A stretch of DNA of 64,000 nucleotides from Mannheimia indoligenes (GCF_036880405.1 NZ_JBAJJM010000012.1:1-64000); one strand, 5' to 3'. Numbered from the stretch's first letter, positions 52,608-61,084 are shown. The notes: generated from the sequence alone by a model not told the origin. Numbers and translations: made by a program.

Positions 52608-52984
52608 TGGACTATGTATTAGCGATAAAATCTCCCGTGTATGGCTCGCAAGGGGCGTATTTAGCCTACCAAGTGGCAGAAGAATTATTGCAAGCCAAGC
52701 ACAATATTCGCCAAGTATTCTTTTTTCAAGAAGGCGTAAGCAATGCCAATGCATTGGTTAATCCTGCAAGTGATGAAATCAATTTAATCGAAAAATGGCA
52801 AAAATTAGCCGAATTACACCGCTTGCAACTGCATTTGTGCATCGCCGCCGCTCAGCGTAGAGGTATTGTGGACGAGCAAACTTCCTCTTCCGCCACTACC
52901 AATTTAGCACAAGGTTTTACCCTCGCAGGGCTTGGTGAATTCAGCCAGGCTGTATTAAAAGCGGACAGACTTCTCACGTTTTAA
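52607..52984 (+). CDS. tusD: Sulfur-relay protein TusD
   Basis: 125 residues, DsrE fold. It carries sulfur from TusA toward TusE for 2-thiouridine at tRNA wobble positions. The active cysteine is in LHLCIAAAQRRGI. C-terminal LGEFSQAVLKADRLLTF is typical. Overlaps yheO by one base. Confidence 0.94.
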   Translation: MDYVLAIKSPVYGSQGAYLAYQVAEELLQAKHNIRQVFFFQEGVSNANALVNPASDEINLIEKWQKLAELHRLQLHLCIAAAQRRGIVDEQTSSSATTNLAQGFTLAGLGEFSQAVLKADRLLTF

Positions 52985-52985
52985 A

Positions 52986-53357
52986 ATGAAAAAATATAAA
53001 ATTGCCTTTCTTTTTACCCAGCCTCCTTTTGGCTCATCAGTTAGCCGTGAAGGGCTAGATGCTTTACTTGCGGCAAGTGCATTTTGTGATGAGCAAGAGC
53101 TCGCTATTTGCTTTATCAATGATGGCGTGTTCAATTTAATTTCAAATCAACAGCCGGAACAAATTCTGCAAAAAGATCATATCTCTACGTTTAAATTGTT
53201 AGATCTTTATGATTTAAGAGAATGTTTTGTCTGCCAAGAGAGCGTGAATGTGCGTAGATTGGAGAATGCACATTGGATATTGCCAAATGTTCAATGTAAA
53301 ACGCAAGCGGAAATAATGATGTTACTCAATCAAGCTGAAAAAGTGATGACTTTTTAA
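52986..53357 (+). CDS. tusC: Sulfur-relay protein TusC
   Basis: 123 residues of the DsrE/TusC family, partner of TusB and TusD in a hexamer. FLFTQPPFGSSVSREGLDALLAAS is a clear family start. One base after tusD. Confidence 0.93.
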   Translation: MKKYKIAFLFTQPPFGSSVSREGLDALLAASAFCDEQELAICFINDGVFNLISNQQPEQILQKDHISTFKLLDLYDLRECFVCQESVNVRRLENAHWILPNVQCKTQAEIMMLLNQAEKVMTF

Positions 53358-53365
53358 GGAATACA

Positions 53366-53638
53366 ATGCTTTATACCCTTTCCAAAGCACAATATGATGA
53401 TGAAATGCTTAGTCTGTTACATCATTTGAATGACAATGATGCCGTCATTTTATGGCAAGATGGCGTGTTACAAGCGGTCAAAAATCCACAATTTTTTGCA
53501 AATTTGCCCCGTTGTTATCTCTTAGAACAAGATGTTATCGCAAGAGGATTACAACAAACTCTCTCTGAATTTCGCACCATTTCATTAGCAGAATGTGTGA
53601 AATTAACTGAACGTTATTTTCCTCAAACAGCATTGTAA
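53366..53638 (+). CDS. tusB: Sulfur-relay protein TusB
   Basis: 90 residues, DsrH family (MLYTLSKAQ; DAVILWQDGVLQAV). Completes tusDCB. A full uptake signal (53470-53501) lies inside the coding sequence. No separate terminator; the following gene starts 63 bases on. Confidence 0.92.
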   Translation: MLYTLSKAQYDDEMLSLLHHLNDNDAVILWQDGVLQAVKNPQFFANLPRCYLLEQDVIARGLQQTLSEFRTISLAECVKLTERYFPQTAL

Positions 53639-53701
53639 TTTTCTTTGTAATGGCAAATAAATTGAATTATGATGGGAACTACTTTAAAAGGAGGAGTTAT
53701 T

Positions 53702-54649
53702 ATGAGAACAAAATACCTTGTTTCTTTACTTGCACTTACCCCTGTTTTTGCTGTGGCACAACCAAATGATCCAAATTGGGTTGATAAGCAACATAGCAAA
53801 GCCAGTAATACATTGGACCGTTGGGCGAATAATATTAACGATTGGTTAGGTGAAGCTGACCCAGACAAGCCCGGTACGGCTTCTTTGCGTGTTATGCTAG
53901 ACAGCCGCTGGGATAAATATGACAAATTTACCGTTAAGCCTCGTGTTCGCGGTAAAATCAAATTGCCCGTATTAAAAAAACATCTAAATGTGGTATTTGG
54001 TGATGACGAGCTTGATAATGAATTAACCGATAAAAACCACGTTGGAAAATTATACAAAGATATTAAGGCTAACAAACGTTATAATTCCCGCGAAGCAAGA
54101 GATTCTAACGCTTCTATCGGTTTACGTTGGTCTGATGGTATTAAAGCATTAGGGATTGAAACCGATTTTGACGTTGGTGTTCGTTCCGGTAGCGATATTT
54201 TCGGGCGTGTCCGTGTCAGTAAAGATTGGAAAATTACCGACCAATTTACTACTCGTTTAGAACAAATCTATCGTTATGGTTCAGAGAGTAAGCACTATTT
54301 ACGCACAAACTTTGAAAATAAATATAATGAAACGGATACAACCTTCATTATGAACCATACTCATTTTGAGTATCGTAATGATTTAGATGAAGAAAGAAGC
54401 TGGGGAAACAGTTTATATCGTCAGCATAACTTCAAACCGCTTACGCATATCAGCTATGGTATTGGTATGGGAGGGCGAATGGATAAGGATTTCGCAAGAT
54501 TTAATTATTGGGGACCATTTGTAACTTACCGCCAACCAATTTGGCGTAATTGGCTCTTTATCCAACCGGAAATTAGTTTCTACAACGATAAAGATAAAGA
54601 TCGTAAGCACTTTGTTCACACATTTGTACGTTTAGAAGCGATTTTCTAA
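53702..54649 (+). CDS. Outer-membrane beta-barrel protein, unknown family
   Basis: 315 residues from the ATG at 53702, placed after AAAGGAGG; an in-frame ATG at 53669 would lengthen the signal peptide without reason. Signal peptide MRTKYLVSLLALTPVFAVAQ. The mature part has alternating hydrophobic/polar strands (FTTRLEQIYRYG; THISYGIGMGG; FVTYRQPIWRNWLFIQPEI) and ends in phenylalanine (FVRLEAIF), as expected for BAM-inserted barrels. I recognise no named family. It may belong with tusDCB by position only. Confidence 0.7.
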   Translation: MRTKYLVSLLALTPVFAVAQPNDPNWVDKQHSKASNTLDRWANNINDWLGEADPDKPGTASLRVMLDSRWDKYDKFTVKPRVRGKIKLPVLKKHLNVVFGDDELDNELTDKNHVGKLYKDIKANKRYNSREARDSNASIGLRWSDGIKALGIETDFDVGVRSGSDIFGRVRVSKDWKITDQFTTRLEQIYRYGSESKHYLRTNFENKYNETDTTFIMNHTHFEYRNDLDEERSWGNSLYRQHNFKPLTHISYGIGMGGRMDKDFARFNYWGPFVTYRQPIWRNWLFIQPEISFYNDKDKDRKHFVHTFVRLEAIF

Positions 54650-54665
54650 TTTCTATCTATAAATT

Positions 54666-54711
54666 ACAAGCGGTTGATTTTGCAAAATTTTTTACAAAAT
54701 CAACCGCTTGT
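54666..54711. terminator. Bidirectional paired uptake-sequence terminator
   Basis: ACAAGCGGTTGATTTT and AAAATCAACCGCTTGT form a 16-base-pair stem between the convergent outer-membrane protein and esterase genes. Confidence 0.8.
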
Positions 54712-54724
54712 CTATTTAATCTAA

Positions 54725-55477
54725 TTAAATAATCCCTTGTCTTTCTAATTTATTTAAGAAATAAGGCATCTGTTTACGCCAAGTCGGCCAGTCGTGGTCG
54801 ATATCAAAACCCCAATAATCAAACCAAGCCTCAATACCCTTTGCCTTAAAGGCTTCTTGTAGGCGACGGGTATCTTCAACGTGTTGTTCTTCCCAAGCAC
54901 CTTGTCCAACGGCAATAACATAATGGTTTTGACGATAACGATCTAAGAACCAATCATCGTTTTGTCCCCATACATAATCAATCGGCGAGTTAAAATAGAC
55001 CGCTTGATCACCATAAAATTCACCTGTGAAGAAACGTGCATCGTAAACACCGCTTAACGCAATAGCAACATCAAATAAATCAGGGTGGCGTAGGGCAAAA
55101 TTCACCGTATGGAATGCCCCCATACTGCAACCTGTCGCCATCATTGTGCCATTCCATTGCGATTCGTGGCGTATTAACGGCACAAGTTCGTGAATAATGT
55201 AGCGGTCGTAAGCATTGTGAGCCAATGCCATATCGTGTCCTGATTTATGCTTAGATAACCAAGATTCTGCATCATAAGAGTCCGGCGTATAGAATTTGAT
55301 CAAACCTCTTTCGATAAACGAACGGCACGCATCAATCATACCAAAATTGCCATATTCATTTTCATTACCGCCTGATGACGGAAAAACAATAACGGGTTTG
55401 CCTGCGTGTCCGTAAACGTTGAATGACATCTCACGCCCTAATTCGCCACTCCAGTGGCTTCTTTTTTCAAAATGCAT
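54725..55477 (-). CDS. Esterase-family hydrolase paired with ATP-grasp protein
   Basis: 250 residues, no signal peptide. Alpha/beta-hydrolase with an oxyanion region (VIVFPSSGGNENEYG), nucleophile motif TGCSMGAFH and a late acid/histidine region (YWGFDIDHDWPTW). GAGGTG precedes the start. It lies 10 bases after the ATP-grasp gene, which makes a shared pathway likely. Substrate unknown. Confidence 0.8.
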   Translation of the reverse strand: MHFEKRSHWSGELGREMSFNVYGHAGKPVIVFPSSGGNENEYGNFGMIDACRSFIERGLIKFYTPDSYDAESWLSKHKSGHDMALAHNAYDRYIIHELVPLIRHESQWNGTMMATGCSMGAFHTVNFALRHPDLFDVAIALSGVYDARFFTGEFYGDQAVYFNSPIDYVWGQNDDWFLDRYRQNHYVIAVGQGAWEEQHVEDTRRLQEAFKAKGIEAWFDYWGFDIDHDWPTWRKQMPYFLNKLERQGII

Positions 55478-55487
55478 AGTTCACCTC

Positions 55488-56672
55488 TTATTGTTTAGCT
55501 TGTGCGAATTGTGCGATTTCACGCATTTGTTCCATTGTTTCAGTGCGAGCTAAAATGCCTTTCTCGCCCATTACTTTGGCAAATACGCCCGGTACAGTTT
55601 GCACGCTAATAATATTGCCTGCAAACTTCTCACATACGGCTTCAATTGAATTTACATAGTTTTGATTTGCTTTGCGAGAAATATAAACCACATTCCAAGG
55701 GTGTTGAATATCTGAGTAGAATTTGTTTTCTTTCACAATATTTGCAAATTCACGGAATACATCAAAATCGTTGGCGTAGTTCCACATATCAATGGTTAAA
55801 CCACCCGGTGGACGGCAATTAATTTCAAGTGGCAATATTTCGTCTTTTTTACTGCCTTTCACACGGAAAAATTCAAAGTGGAAAAAGCGTTCTTTGACGT
55901 TAAAAGCGTCCACACATTTTTTGCCCATTTCAACTAATTTTGGTGAAATTTCGCGTGGCACGTAGTAATACATATCACTATCTTTAGATACGGTATCTAA
56001 TACCGCTTCAGAATATTCCAGGCTGGAGTAGAACACAATATTGCCTTGGTGGTCGGTTAAACCGTCAAAGGTAATAATATCGCCATCAATAAACTCTTCC
56101 ATAATGTATTCAACGGTTGGCGTTTTATAACCAAAGAAGGCTTCTAATTCTTCAGCAGATTTAATTTTATAAGTATCGCTTGCTCCGACGCCTGAGTTTG
56201 GCTTGATGATCACCGGGAATTTTAATTCTTTCGCTAATTTGCGAGCATCTTCATCATTTTTGAACACTCGACCTTTTGCCACTTTTAAGCCTGTTTTACG
56301 GAAAACTTCTTTCATTTGGGCTTTGGTTTTAATTGCCAACATATCGTCAGTTTTATAACCAAACACGTTAAAGTCGGTACGCAATTTGGCATCCAATTCC
56401 AACCAATACTCATTGTGCGATTCAATGCGATCAATCCGCCCATATTTGTGAGCAAAATAGGCAACTGCACGGTAAACCTGTTCATAATCTTCCATATTAT
56501 CAACACGATAATATTCCGTTAAAGAATTACGAAGGTTTTCGCTGAGCGATTCATAAGGTGCATCGGCAATACCTAAGGTATTAAAACCCGCTTCACGCAA
56601 ACGAACGGCAAAAGTTTCAAAGTTCGTAGGAAAGTGTGGGGAAATCATCACAAAATTGAGTGGTCTGGACAT
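55488..56672 (-). CDS. ATP-grasp carboxylate-amine ligase-like protein
   Basis: 394 residues. N-terminal Rossmann-like pre-ATP-grasp part (NFVMISPHFP), then ATP-grasp: KFPVIIKPNSGVGASDTYK is the phosphate/lysine loop and EEFIDGDIITFDG the next strand; LPLEINCRPPGG carries the metal ligands Glu and Asn. Such enzymes form an acylphosphate and join it to an amine or other nucleophile. The product is unknown. Paired with the following esterase. AAGGAAA precedes the start. Confidence 0.85.
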   Translation of the reverse strand: MSRPLNFVMISPHFPTNFETFAVRLREAGFNTLGIADAPYESLSENLRNSLTEYYRVDNMEDYEQVYRAVAYFAHKYGRIDRIESHNEYWLELDAKLRTDFNVFGYKTDDMLAIKTKAQMKEVFRKTGLKVAKGRVFKNDEDARKLAKELKFPVIIKPNSGVGASDTYKIKSAEELEAFFGYKTPTVEYIMEEFIDGDIITFDGLTDHQGNIVFYSSLEYSEAVLDTVSKDSDMYYYVPREISPKLVEMGKKCVDAFNVKERFFHFEFFRVKGSKKDEILPLEINCRPPGGLTIDMWNYANDFDVFREFANIVKENKFYSDIQHPWNVVYISRKANQNYVNSIEAVCEKFAGNIISVQTVPGVFAKVMGEKGILARTETMEQMREIAQFAQAKQ

Positions 56673-56978
56673 AAGTTTTCCTTTTGAGTTTGCATATTAT
56701 TAATTCAATAAAGTGATTGTAGGCTAAATTAATTAAATTGCAAAATATATTCAAACAAATAACTTTGCAACAAAAAATAAACTTTTAAATAACGTGTGTT
56801 TAATGATTTTGGAATTGATATTTAACAAAAAAGTAACCTTATTAATTTACTAGGATATTTTTCACAAACTCGCACTATTTCTAATTTACATCACAATGGC
56901 TATCTATTATGCTAATTGTATTCATCAGTGCTGATACTGGTAAATTACAACATCAATCTATCTAATGGGAGATTTAAA
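56673..56978 (+). promoter_or_regulatory. Promoter region of the PAS/diflavin reductase genes
   Basis: 306 bases without a gene. TTTACA (56885-56890) and TATGCT (56908-56913) are 17 bases apart. Further up, TTGAT-ATTT-AACAA at 56815-56828 resembles an FNR site (consensus TTGAT-N4-ATCAA, one mismatch). The rest is AT-rich. An open frame reaches back to 56916 but has no ribosome-binding site. Confidence 0.5.
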
Positions 56979-57410
56979 ATGGCTGAACAAATTGTTCCTT
57001 CAAATGAAGCTATCTTAAAAGCAGTACAAGATACCTTAGTAATTTCAACCACCGATTTACAAGGTGTGATTACTTATGCTAACGATCTTTTCTGTCGTTT
57101 AACAGGTTTTTCTCGCGAAGAGCTAATCGGACAACCTCACAATATCGTTCGCCACCCAGCAGTGCCGAAAGAAGTTTATAAAAATATGTGGGATACCATT
57201 CAAGCAGGTAAAATTTGGACGGGTATCGTACCAAACTGCGGTAAAGGTGGTGTAGTTTATGTGGTTGATACCACCGTTCAGCCAATGTTTGATGAAGCAG
57301 GCAATATCACAGGTTACATCAGCGTTCGCCGTGTAATTAACGATTTAATGACAAACTTTGAAGCAGTTGAATTATCAAAAGAAATCTTTGATGACTTCTA
57401 CGGCGAATAA
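56979..57410 (+). CDS. Stand-alone Aer-like PAS protein
   Basis: 143 residues from the ATG at 56979 (GGGAGA upstream). Nearly all of it is one PAS domain closely resembling the FAD-binding PAS of the aerotaxis receptor Aer: STTDLQGVITYANDLFCRLTGF, GQPHNIVRHPAVPKEVYKNMW, WTGIVPN. There is no membrane anchor, HAMP, kinase or methyl-accepting domain. It should therefore sense redox or oxygen and signal through a partner. It is 80 bases upstream of a diflavin reductase on the same strand. Confidence 0.85.
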   Translation: MAEQIVPSNEAILKAVQDTLVISTTDLQGVITYANDLFCRLTGFSREELIGQPHNIVRHPAVPKEVYKNMWDTIQAGKIWTGIVPNCGKGGVVYVVDTTVQPMFDEAGNITGYISVRRVINDLMTNFEAVELSKEIFDDFYGE

Positions 57411-57490
57411 TTAAAAAGCTAGGATTGCGTGTAAAAGAAGCTCTCTTTTGCACGCAATTTTTTATTCCTTTTAGTTTTCGAGGAGTTTTT

Positions 57491-59047
57491 ATGTCTCTCA
57501 TTACCCATATTCACATCGCTTATGGTTCAGAGTCTGGCAACGCAGAGAAACTTGCCCAACAGTTAGCCCAACAACCTTTTTTAAATCACTACTCAATGAG
57601 CCTTTCCACCCTTAATGAAACGGATTTAACCACTTTCAACCCAAATAGCTTATTGCTGGTTTTAACCAGTTCATTTGGTGATGGCGAACCACCTGAAAAT
57701 GCCGATGAATTTGCAGAAAAATTGGAAAATTTGACCGCTTGTAATGTGAAATATGCCATTTTCGGACTGGGTGATATTACTTACGATAAATTCTGTGGCT
57801 ATAGCAAACAATTAGACTGCTTATTGCAGGCAAAACAAGTCCAAGCCGTGATTGAAAGGGTAGATGCAGACCTAAATTATCAAGAAATCTTTAAACAGTG
57901 GTTGCCACTTGTGCAGCAGGTTTTAACTCAGCCTAATGAAGCTCCGCTAACCCATCAACTTTCAGTTCAAGTGTATGGAGAGGATGCTACTTATCAAGCA
58001 GAAGTGCTAGAAATTAAGCATTTAGCCAATTCAAATCCGCCTGTTTATCATCTTCGATTATCGCTTAAGGATAGCGGTATTTTCTATCAAGCAGGGGATT
58101 TAATTTATATCAAAGTAAACCAGCCTGAACAGCTGTTAAACCAATATGCTGAGTGGTTTGATGATACACAGGCTCTTGATGTACTACGCAATAAAGAATT
58201 ACGCTTATTAAGTAAAAATGTGCTGCGTGATATTCAAAAAATTTGTGGCAGCCAAGCGTTAAAAGACTTAACGAAAATTTCCAACAAAAAAGCACTAGAA
58301 CAATATTTATACGGACGAGATTTATTAGATGTGCTACAAGATTTTGACCCGAACAAAACCGTTACATTAGCGGATTTAGAGCCGATGTTATCCAACTTAT
58401 CCGCTCGTGCTTATTCAATTAGCTCTTGTGGTAAAACGCACTCTGATTACGTGGATTTATGCGTTCGACACGTCTATTATGATTTAAACGGCAGAGCTTA
58501 CCAAGGCACAGCGAGCGACTATCTAGCCAAATTACAAGCGGGTGAATTTGTTTCAATTTTTGCAAAAGCAAATCCAAACTTCCGTTTACCTGAACATTTA
58601 AATGCTCCTGTAGTAATGATTGGTTCCGGTACAGGTATTGCACCGCATATTGCCTTTTTACAAGCGTTAGAAAGCCAATATCAAAATGTGGAAAGCTACC
58701 TATTTTTTGGGGAGCGTTATCGTTCGAAAGATTTTCTCTATCAAGCAGAATTGGAAAACTATCTCGCCAACGGCACATTAACGCAACTATTTACTGCATT
58801 CTCACGCGATCAGGCGGAGAAGTTTTATGTGCAAAACGCTTTAGCTAACCAAGCCGAACTCGTTTGGAAATTGATTCAACAAGGGGCTTATTTCTACATT
58901 TGTGGAAGTAAGGCAATGAGCAAAGCTATTGATGCGGAAATCATTAAAATTGCGGAAGAAATCGGCGATCAGCCTTATGTGGATGATTTTAATAATATCA
59001 TTGCACAGCTTGTGGCAGAAGGGCGTTTAATGCGAGATGTATATTAA
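57491..59047 (+). CDS. Diflavin reductase (CysJ-like)
   Basis: 518 residues from the ATG at 57491, after AGGAG. Flavodoxin-like FMN domain at about residues 5-145 (YGSESGNAEKLA; LTSSFGDGEPPENA), FAD domain (SARAYSISS; about 170-380) and NADPH domain (MIGSGTGIAPHIAFLQA), ending in DVY. This is the architecture of sulfite reductase flavoprotein CysJ (about 600 residues) but shorter, and there is no cysI nearby. The electron acceptor is unknown; the PAS gene upstream is the only obvious partner. Confidence 0.85.
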   Translation: MSLITHIHIAYGSESGNAEKLAQQLAQQPFLNHYSMSLSTLNETDLTTFNPNSLLLVLTSSFGDGEPPENADEFAEKLENLTACNVKYAIFGLGDITYDKFCGYSKQLDCLLQAKQVQAVIERVDADLNYQEIFKQWLPLVQQVLTQPNEAPLTHQLSVQVYGEDATYQAEVLEIKHLANSNPPVYHLRLSLKDSGIFYQAGDLIYIKVNQPEQLLNQYAEWFDDTQALDVLRNKELRLLSKNVLRDIQKICGSQALKDLTKISNKKALEQYLYGRDLLDVLQDFDPNKTVTLADLEPMLSNLSARAYSISSCGKTHSDYVDLCVRHVYYDLNGRAYQGTASDYLAKLQAGEFVSIFAKANPNFRLPEHLNAPVVMIGSGTGIAPHIAFLQALESQYQNVESYLFFGERYRSKDFLYQAELENYLANGTLTQLFTAFSRDQAEKFYVQNALANQAELVWKLIQQGAYFYICGSKAMSKAIDAEIIKIAEEIGDQPYVDDFNNIIAQLVAEGRLMRDVY

Positions 59048-59068
59048 TCTTTAAAACTCTTCAATGAA

Positions 59069-59096
59069 AAAGGCACAAAACTGAATTTGTGCCTTT
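59069..59096. terminator. Bidirectional terminator between diflavin reductase and ffh
   Basis: AAAGGCACAAA and TTTGTGCCTTT form an 11-base-pair stem with a 6-base loop. Confidence 0.85.
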
Positions 59097-59122
59097 GTGT
59101 TTTGCAAAAAAATGTGAAAATC

Positions 59123-60523
59123 TTACCGCTTGCCGAACATTCCGCCTAAGCTGCCAAGACCACCTAAGCCACCCATTCCTCCGCCCATTAAGCCTTTCAT
59201 TCCACGCATCATTTTCGACATTCCGCCTTTACGCATTTTTTTCATCATACGCTGCATATCGTCAAATTGTTTGAGTAGTTTATTGACATCTTGTACCTGC
59301 GTACCTGAACCGAGTGCGATACGGCGACGGCGTGAGCCTTTGATAATATCCGGGTTAGCTCGCTCTTTTAGCGTCATAGAGTTGATGATCGCTTCCATTT
59401 TCACGAACATTTTGTCGTCCACTTGATTTTTAACGTGGTCAGGTAAATTTTTCGCACCCGGTAATTTGTCGAGCATTGACATCATACCGCCCATTTTCTT
59501 CATTTCGATAAGCTGCTCACGGAAATCTTCAAGGGTGAAATCGTCCCCTTTCTTGAATTTTGCCGCCATTTTCTCGGCTTTTTCTTGATCGACCGAACGT
59601 TGTAAGTCTTCAATTAACGACATTACATCGCCCATACCTAAAATACGGGAGGCAACACGATCAGGATGGAACGGCTCTAACGCATCGGTTTTCTCGCCCA
59701 CACCCAAGAATTTAATCGGTTTGCCGGTGATTTGGCGGATAGAAAGTGCCGCACCACCACGAGCATCACCATCCACTTTGGTGAGAATTACCCCGGTGAG
59801 CGGTAATGCTTCATTGAACGCTTTTGCTGTATTTGCCGCATCTTGACCGGTCATCGCATCAACGGTAAACAAGGTTTCAATCGGGTTCAGCACAGCGTGA
59901 ATTTGTTGGATCTCTTCCATCATCTCGCCATCAACATGCAAACGACCGGCGGTATCGACAATCAACACATCAAAGAAATTGAGTTTAGCGTGTTTGAGTG
60001 CAGCTTCAGCAATCGCTACCGGCTTTTGACTGGTTTCGGTAGGGAAGAAGTCCACTTTTAACGCTTCAGCAAGCGTTTGGAGCTGTTTAATCGCCGCCGG
60101 GCGGTAAACGTCGGCAGAGACCACTAATACTTTTTTCTTGTGGCGTTCTTTTAAGAATTTCGCCAATTTGCCGACCGAGGTGGTTTTACCCGCACCTTGT
60201 AAACCCGCCATTAAAATGACCGCAGGCGGTTGAGCCGCAAGGTTGAGTTCCTCATTGGCTTCGCCCATCGCACTTTCTAATTCGCTTTGGACGATTTTTA
60301 AGAATTCTTGACCCGGAGTGAGGCTTTTGTTTACCTCAACGCCTACCGCACGCTCTTTGACCTTATTGATAAAATCACGCACCACAGGTAGGGCAACGTC
60401 CGCTTCAAGCAATGCCATACGCACTTCACGCAGGGTGTCTTTAATATTCTCTTCGGTCAAACGACCTTTACCCGTAATGTTACGCAGGGTTTTGGAAAGT
60501 CTATCGGATAGGTTCTCAAACAT
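59123..60523 (-). CDS. ffh: Signal recognition particle protein Ffh
   Basis: 466 residues. Helical N domain (1-85), GTPase G domain with GLQGAGKTT at residues 107-115, DTAGRLH and TKVDGDARGG, and a methionine-rich M domain (about 300-450) that binds 4.5S RNA and signal sequences. The C-terminus is glycine/methionine-rich (GLMGGGMGGLGG). Stand-alone gene. Confidence 0.97.
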   Translation of the reverse strand: MFENLSDRLSKTLRNITGKGRLTEENIKDTLREVRMALLEADVALPVVRDFINKVKERAVGVEVNKSLTPGQEFLKIVQSELESAMGEANEELNLAAQPPAVILMAGLQGAGKTTSVGKLAKFLKERHKKKVLVVSADVYRPAAIKQLQTLAEALKVDFFPTETSQKPVAIAEAALKHAKLNFFDVLIVDTAGRLHVDGEMMEEIQQIHAVLNPIETLFTVDAMTGQDAANTAKAFNEALPLTGVILTKVDGDARGGAALSIRQITGKPIKFLGVGEKTDALEPFHPDRVASRILGMGDVMSLIEDLQRSVDQEKAEKMAAKFKKGDDFTLEDFREQLIEMKKMGGMMSMLDKLPGAKNLPDHVKNQVDDKMFVKMEAIINSMTLKERANPDIIKGSRRRRIALGSGTQVQDVNKLLKQFDDMQRMMKKMRKGGMSKMMRGMKGLMGGGMGGLGGLGSLGGMFGKR

Positions 60524-60842
60524 ATTGGGTTCTCAATTTGCAAAATTTTAGAAAAAAATGACCGCTTGCAAGCGGGAAATTACGGACATTATACAAAAAA
60601 AAGCGGTGGGATTATAGGGAAATAAAAAAACGACATAGGGGTTTAGGCTATGTCGTAAAATTTGACGATATTCGAGGAATCATTATTATTTAATTATTGT
60701 GTTGAGGATAATACTCCGAATACTTCTTAAAAGTGAAGTAAAATTTTCATATTTGTTTCAGAAATGAGAGGTAAATCACATAATTTTTTATAATTTTATG
60801 CACAGCAGTTAGAACGATTAAAAGAAAGTGCGAAAAAGGAAA
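60524..60842. other. Intergenic region between ffh and the tRNA cluster
   Basis: About 320 bases with no convincing gene. It holds a single uptake signal (near 60560) and a hairpin ACGACATAG/CTATGTCGT at 60630-60656, followed on the minus strand by a T-run, that is, a terminator for a minus-strand transcript arriving from 60660-60840. The AT-rich stretch in between has no open frame of note; a small RNA is possible but I cannot show one. Confidence 0.5.
60630..60656 (-). terminator. Minus-strand terminator-like hairpin
   Basis: Nine-base-pair stem ACGACATAG/CTATGTCGT with a nine-base loop and seven T residues after it on the minus strand. It lies about 187 bases beyond the tRNA terminator, so it may end a separate small transcript. 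Confidence 0.6.
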
Positions 60843-60870
60843 AAGCCCCGATAATTTCTTATCAGGGCTT
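60843..60870 (-). terminator. Terminator of the first tRNA unit
   Basis: AAGCCC-C-GATAA / TTATC-A-GGGCTT stem (one mismatch) with TTTC loop, T-run after it on the minus strand. The second unit has the same hairpin with paired base changes. Confidence 0.85.
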
Positions 60871-60877
60871 CAAAATA

Positions 60878-60953
60878 TGGCTCCTCCTGCGGGACTCGAA
60901 CCTGCGACATATGGATTAACAGTCCACCGTTCTACCGACTGAACTAAGGAGGA
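60878..60953 (-). tRNA. tRNA-Asn (anticodon GTT), copy 1
   Basis: 76 bases including an encoded CCA end. Acceptor stem TCCTCCT/AGGAGGA, D-arm AGTTCAGTCGGT, anticodon loop CTGTTAA with GTT, T-loop GGTTCGAGTCC. Identical to the copy at 61206-61281. Confidence 0.97.
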
Positions 60954-60958
60954 ATAGA

Positions 60959-61034
60959 TGGTGCCTCGAGGCGGAATCGAACCACCGACACGGGGATTTT
61001 CAATCCCCTGCTCTACCGACTGAGCTATCGAGGC
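60959..61034 (-). tRNA. tRNA-Phe (anticodon GAA), copy 1
   Basis: 76 bases with encoded CCA. Acceptor stem GCCTCGA/TCGAGGC, anticodon stem-loop GGGGATTGAAAATCCCC with GAA, T-loop GGTTCGATTCC. It precedes tRNA-Asn by five bases on the same transcript. Confidence 0.97.
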
Positions 61035-61055
61035 AACTCGTCATTTGCGGAGTGC

Positions 61056-61084
61056 ATTATGCTGATTTTTTAGGGCTTCGTCAA
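61056..61084 (-). promoter_or_regulatory. Promoter of the first tRNA unit
   Basis: Minus strand TTGACG (61079-61084), 17-base spacer, CATAAT (61056-61061). The -35 and -10 boxes are the same as in the second unit. Confidence 0.8.

Noticed and set aside
56916..56978. Longer N-terminus for the PAS protein starting at 56916
   Set aside because: The extension has no ribosome-binding site, overlaps the likely promoter and adds residues not found in PAS domains; the ATG at 56979 follows GGGAGA.
57425..57490. Longer start of the diflavin reductase at 57425
   Set aside because: The added residues do not resemble flavodoxin domains; AGGAG directly precedes the ATG at 57491.
59130..59426. Proline-rich plus-strand open frame over the ffh 3' end
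   Set aside because: It is the antisense reading of the glycine/methionine-rich M-domain end of Ffh, which naturally gives proline and isoleucine codons.
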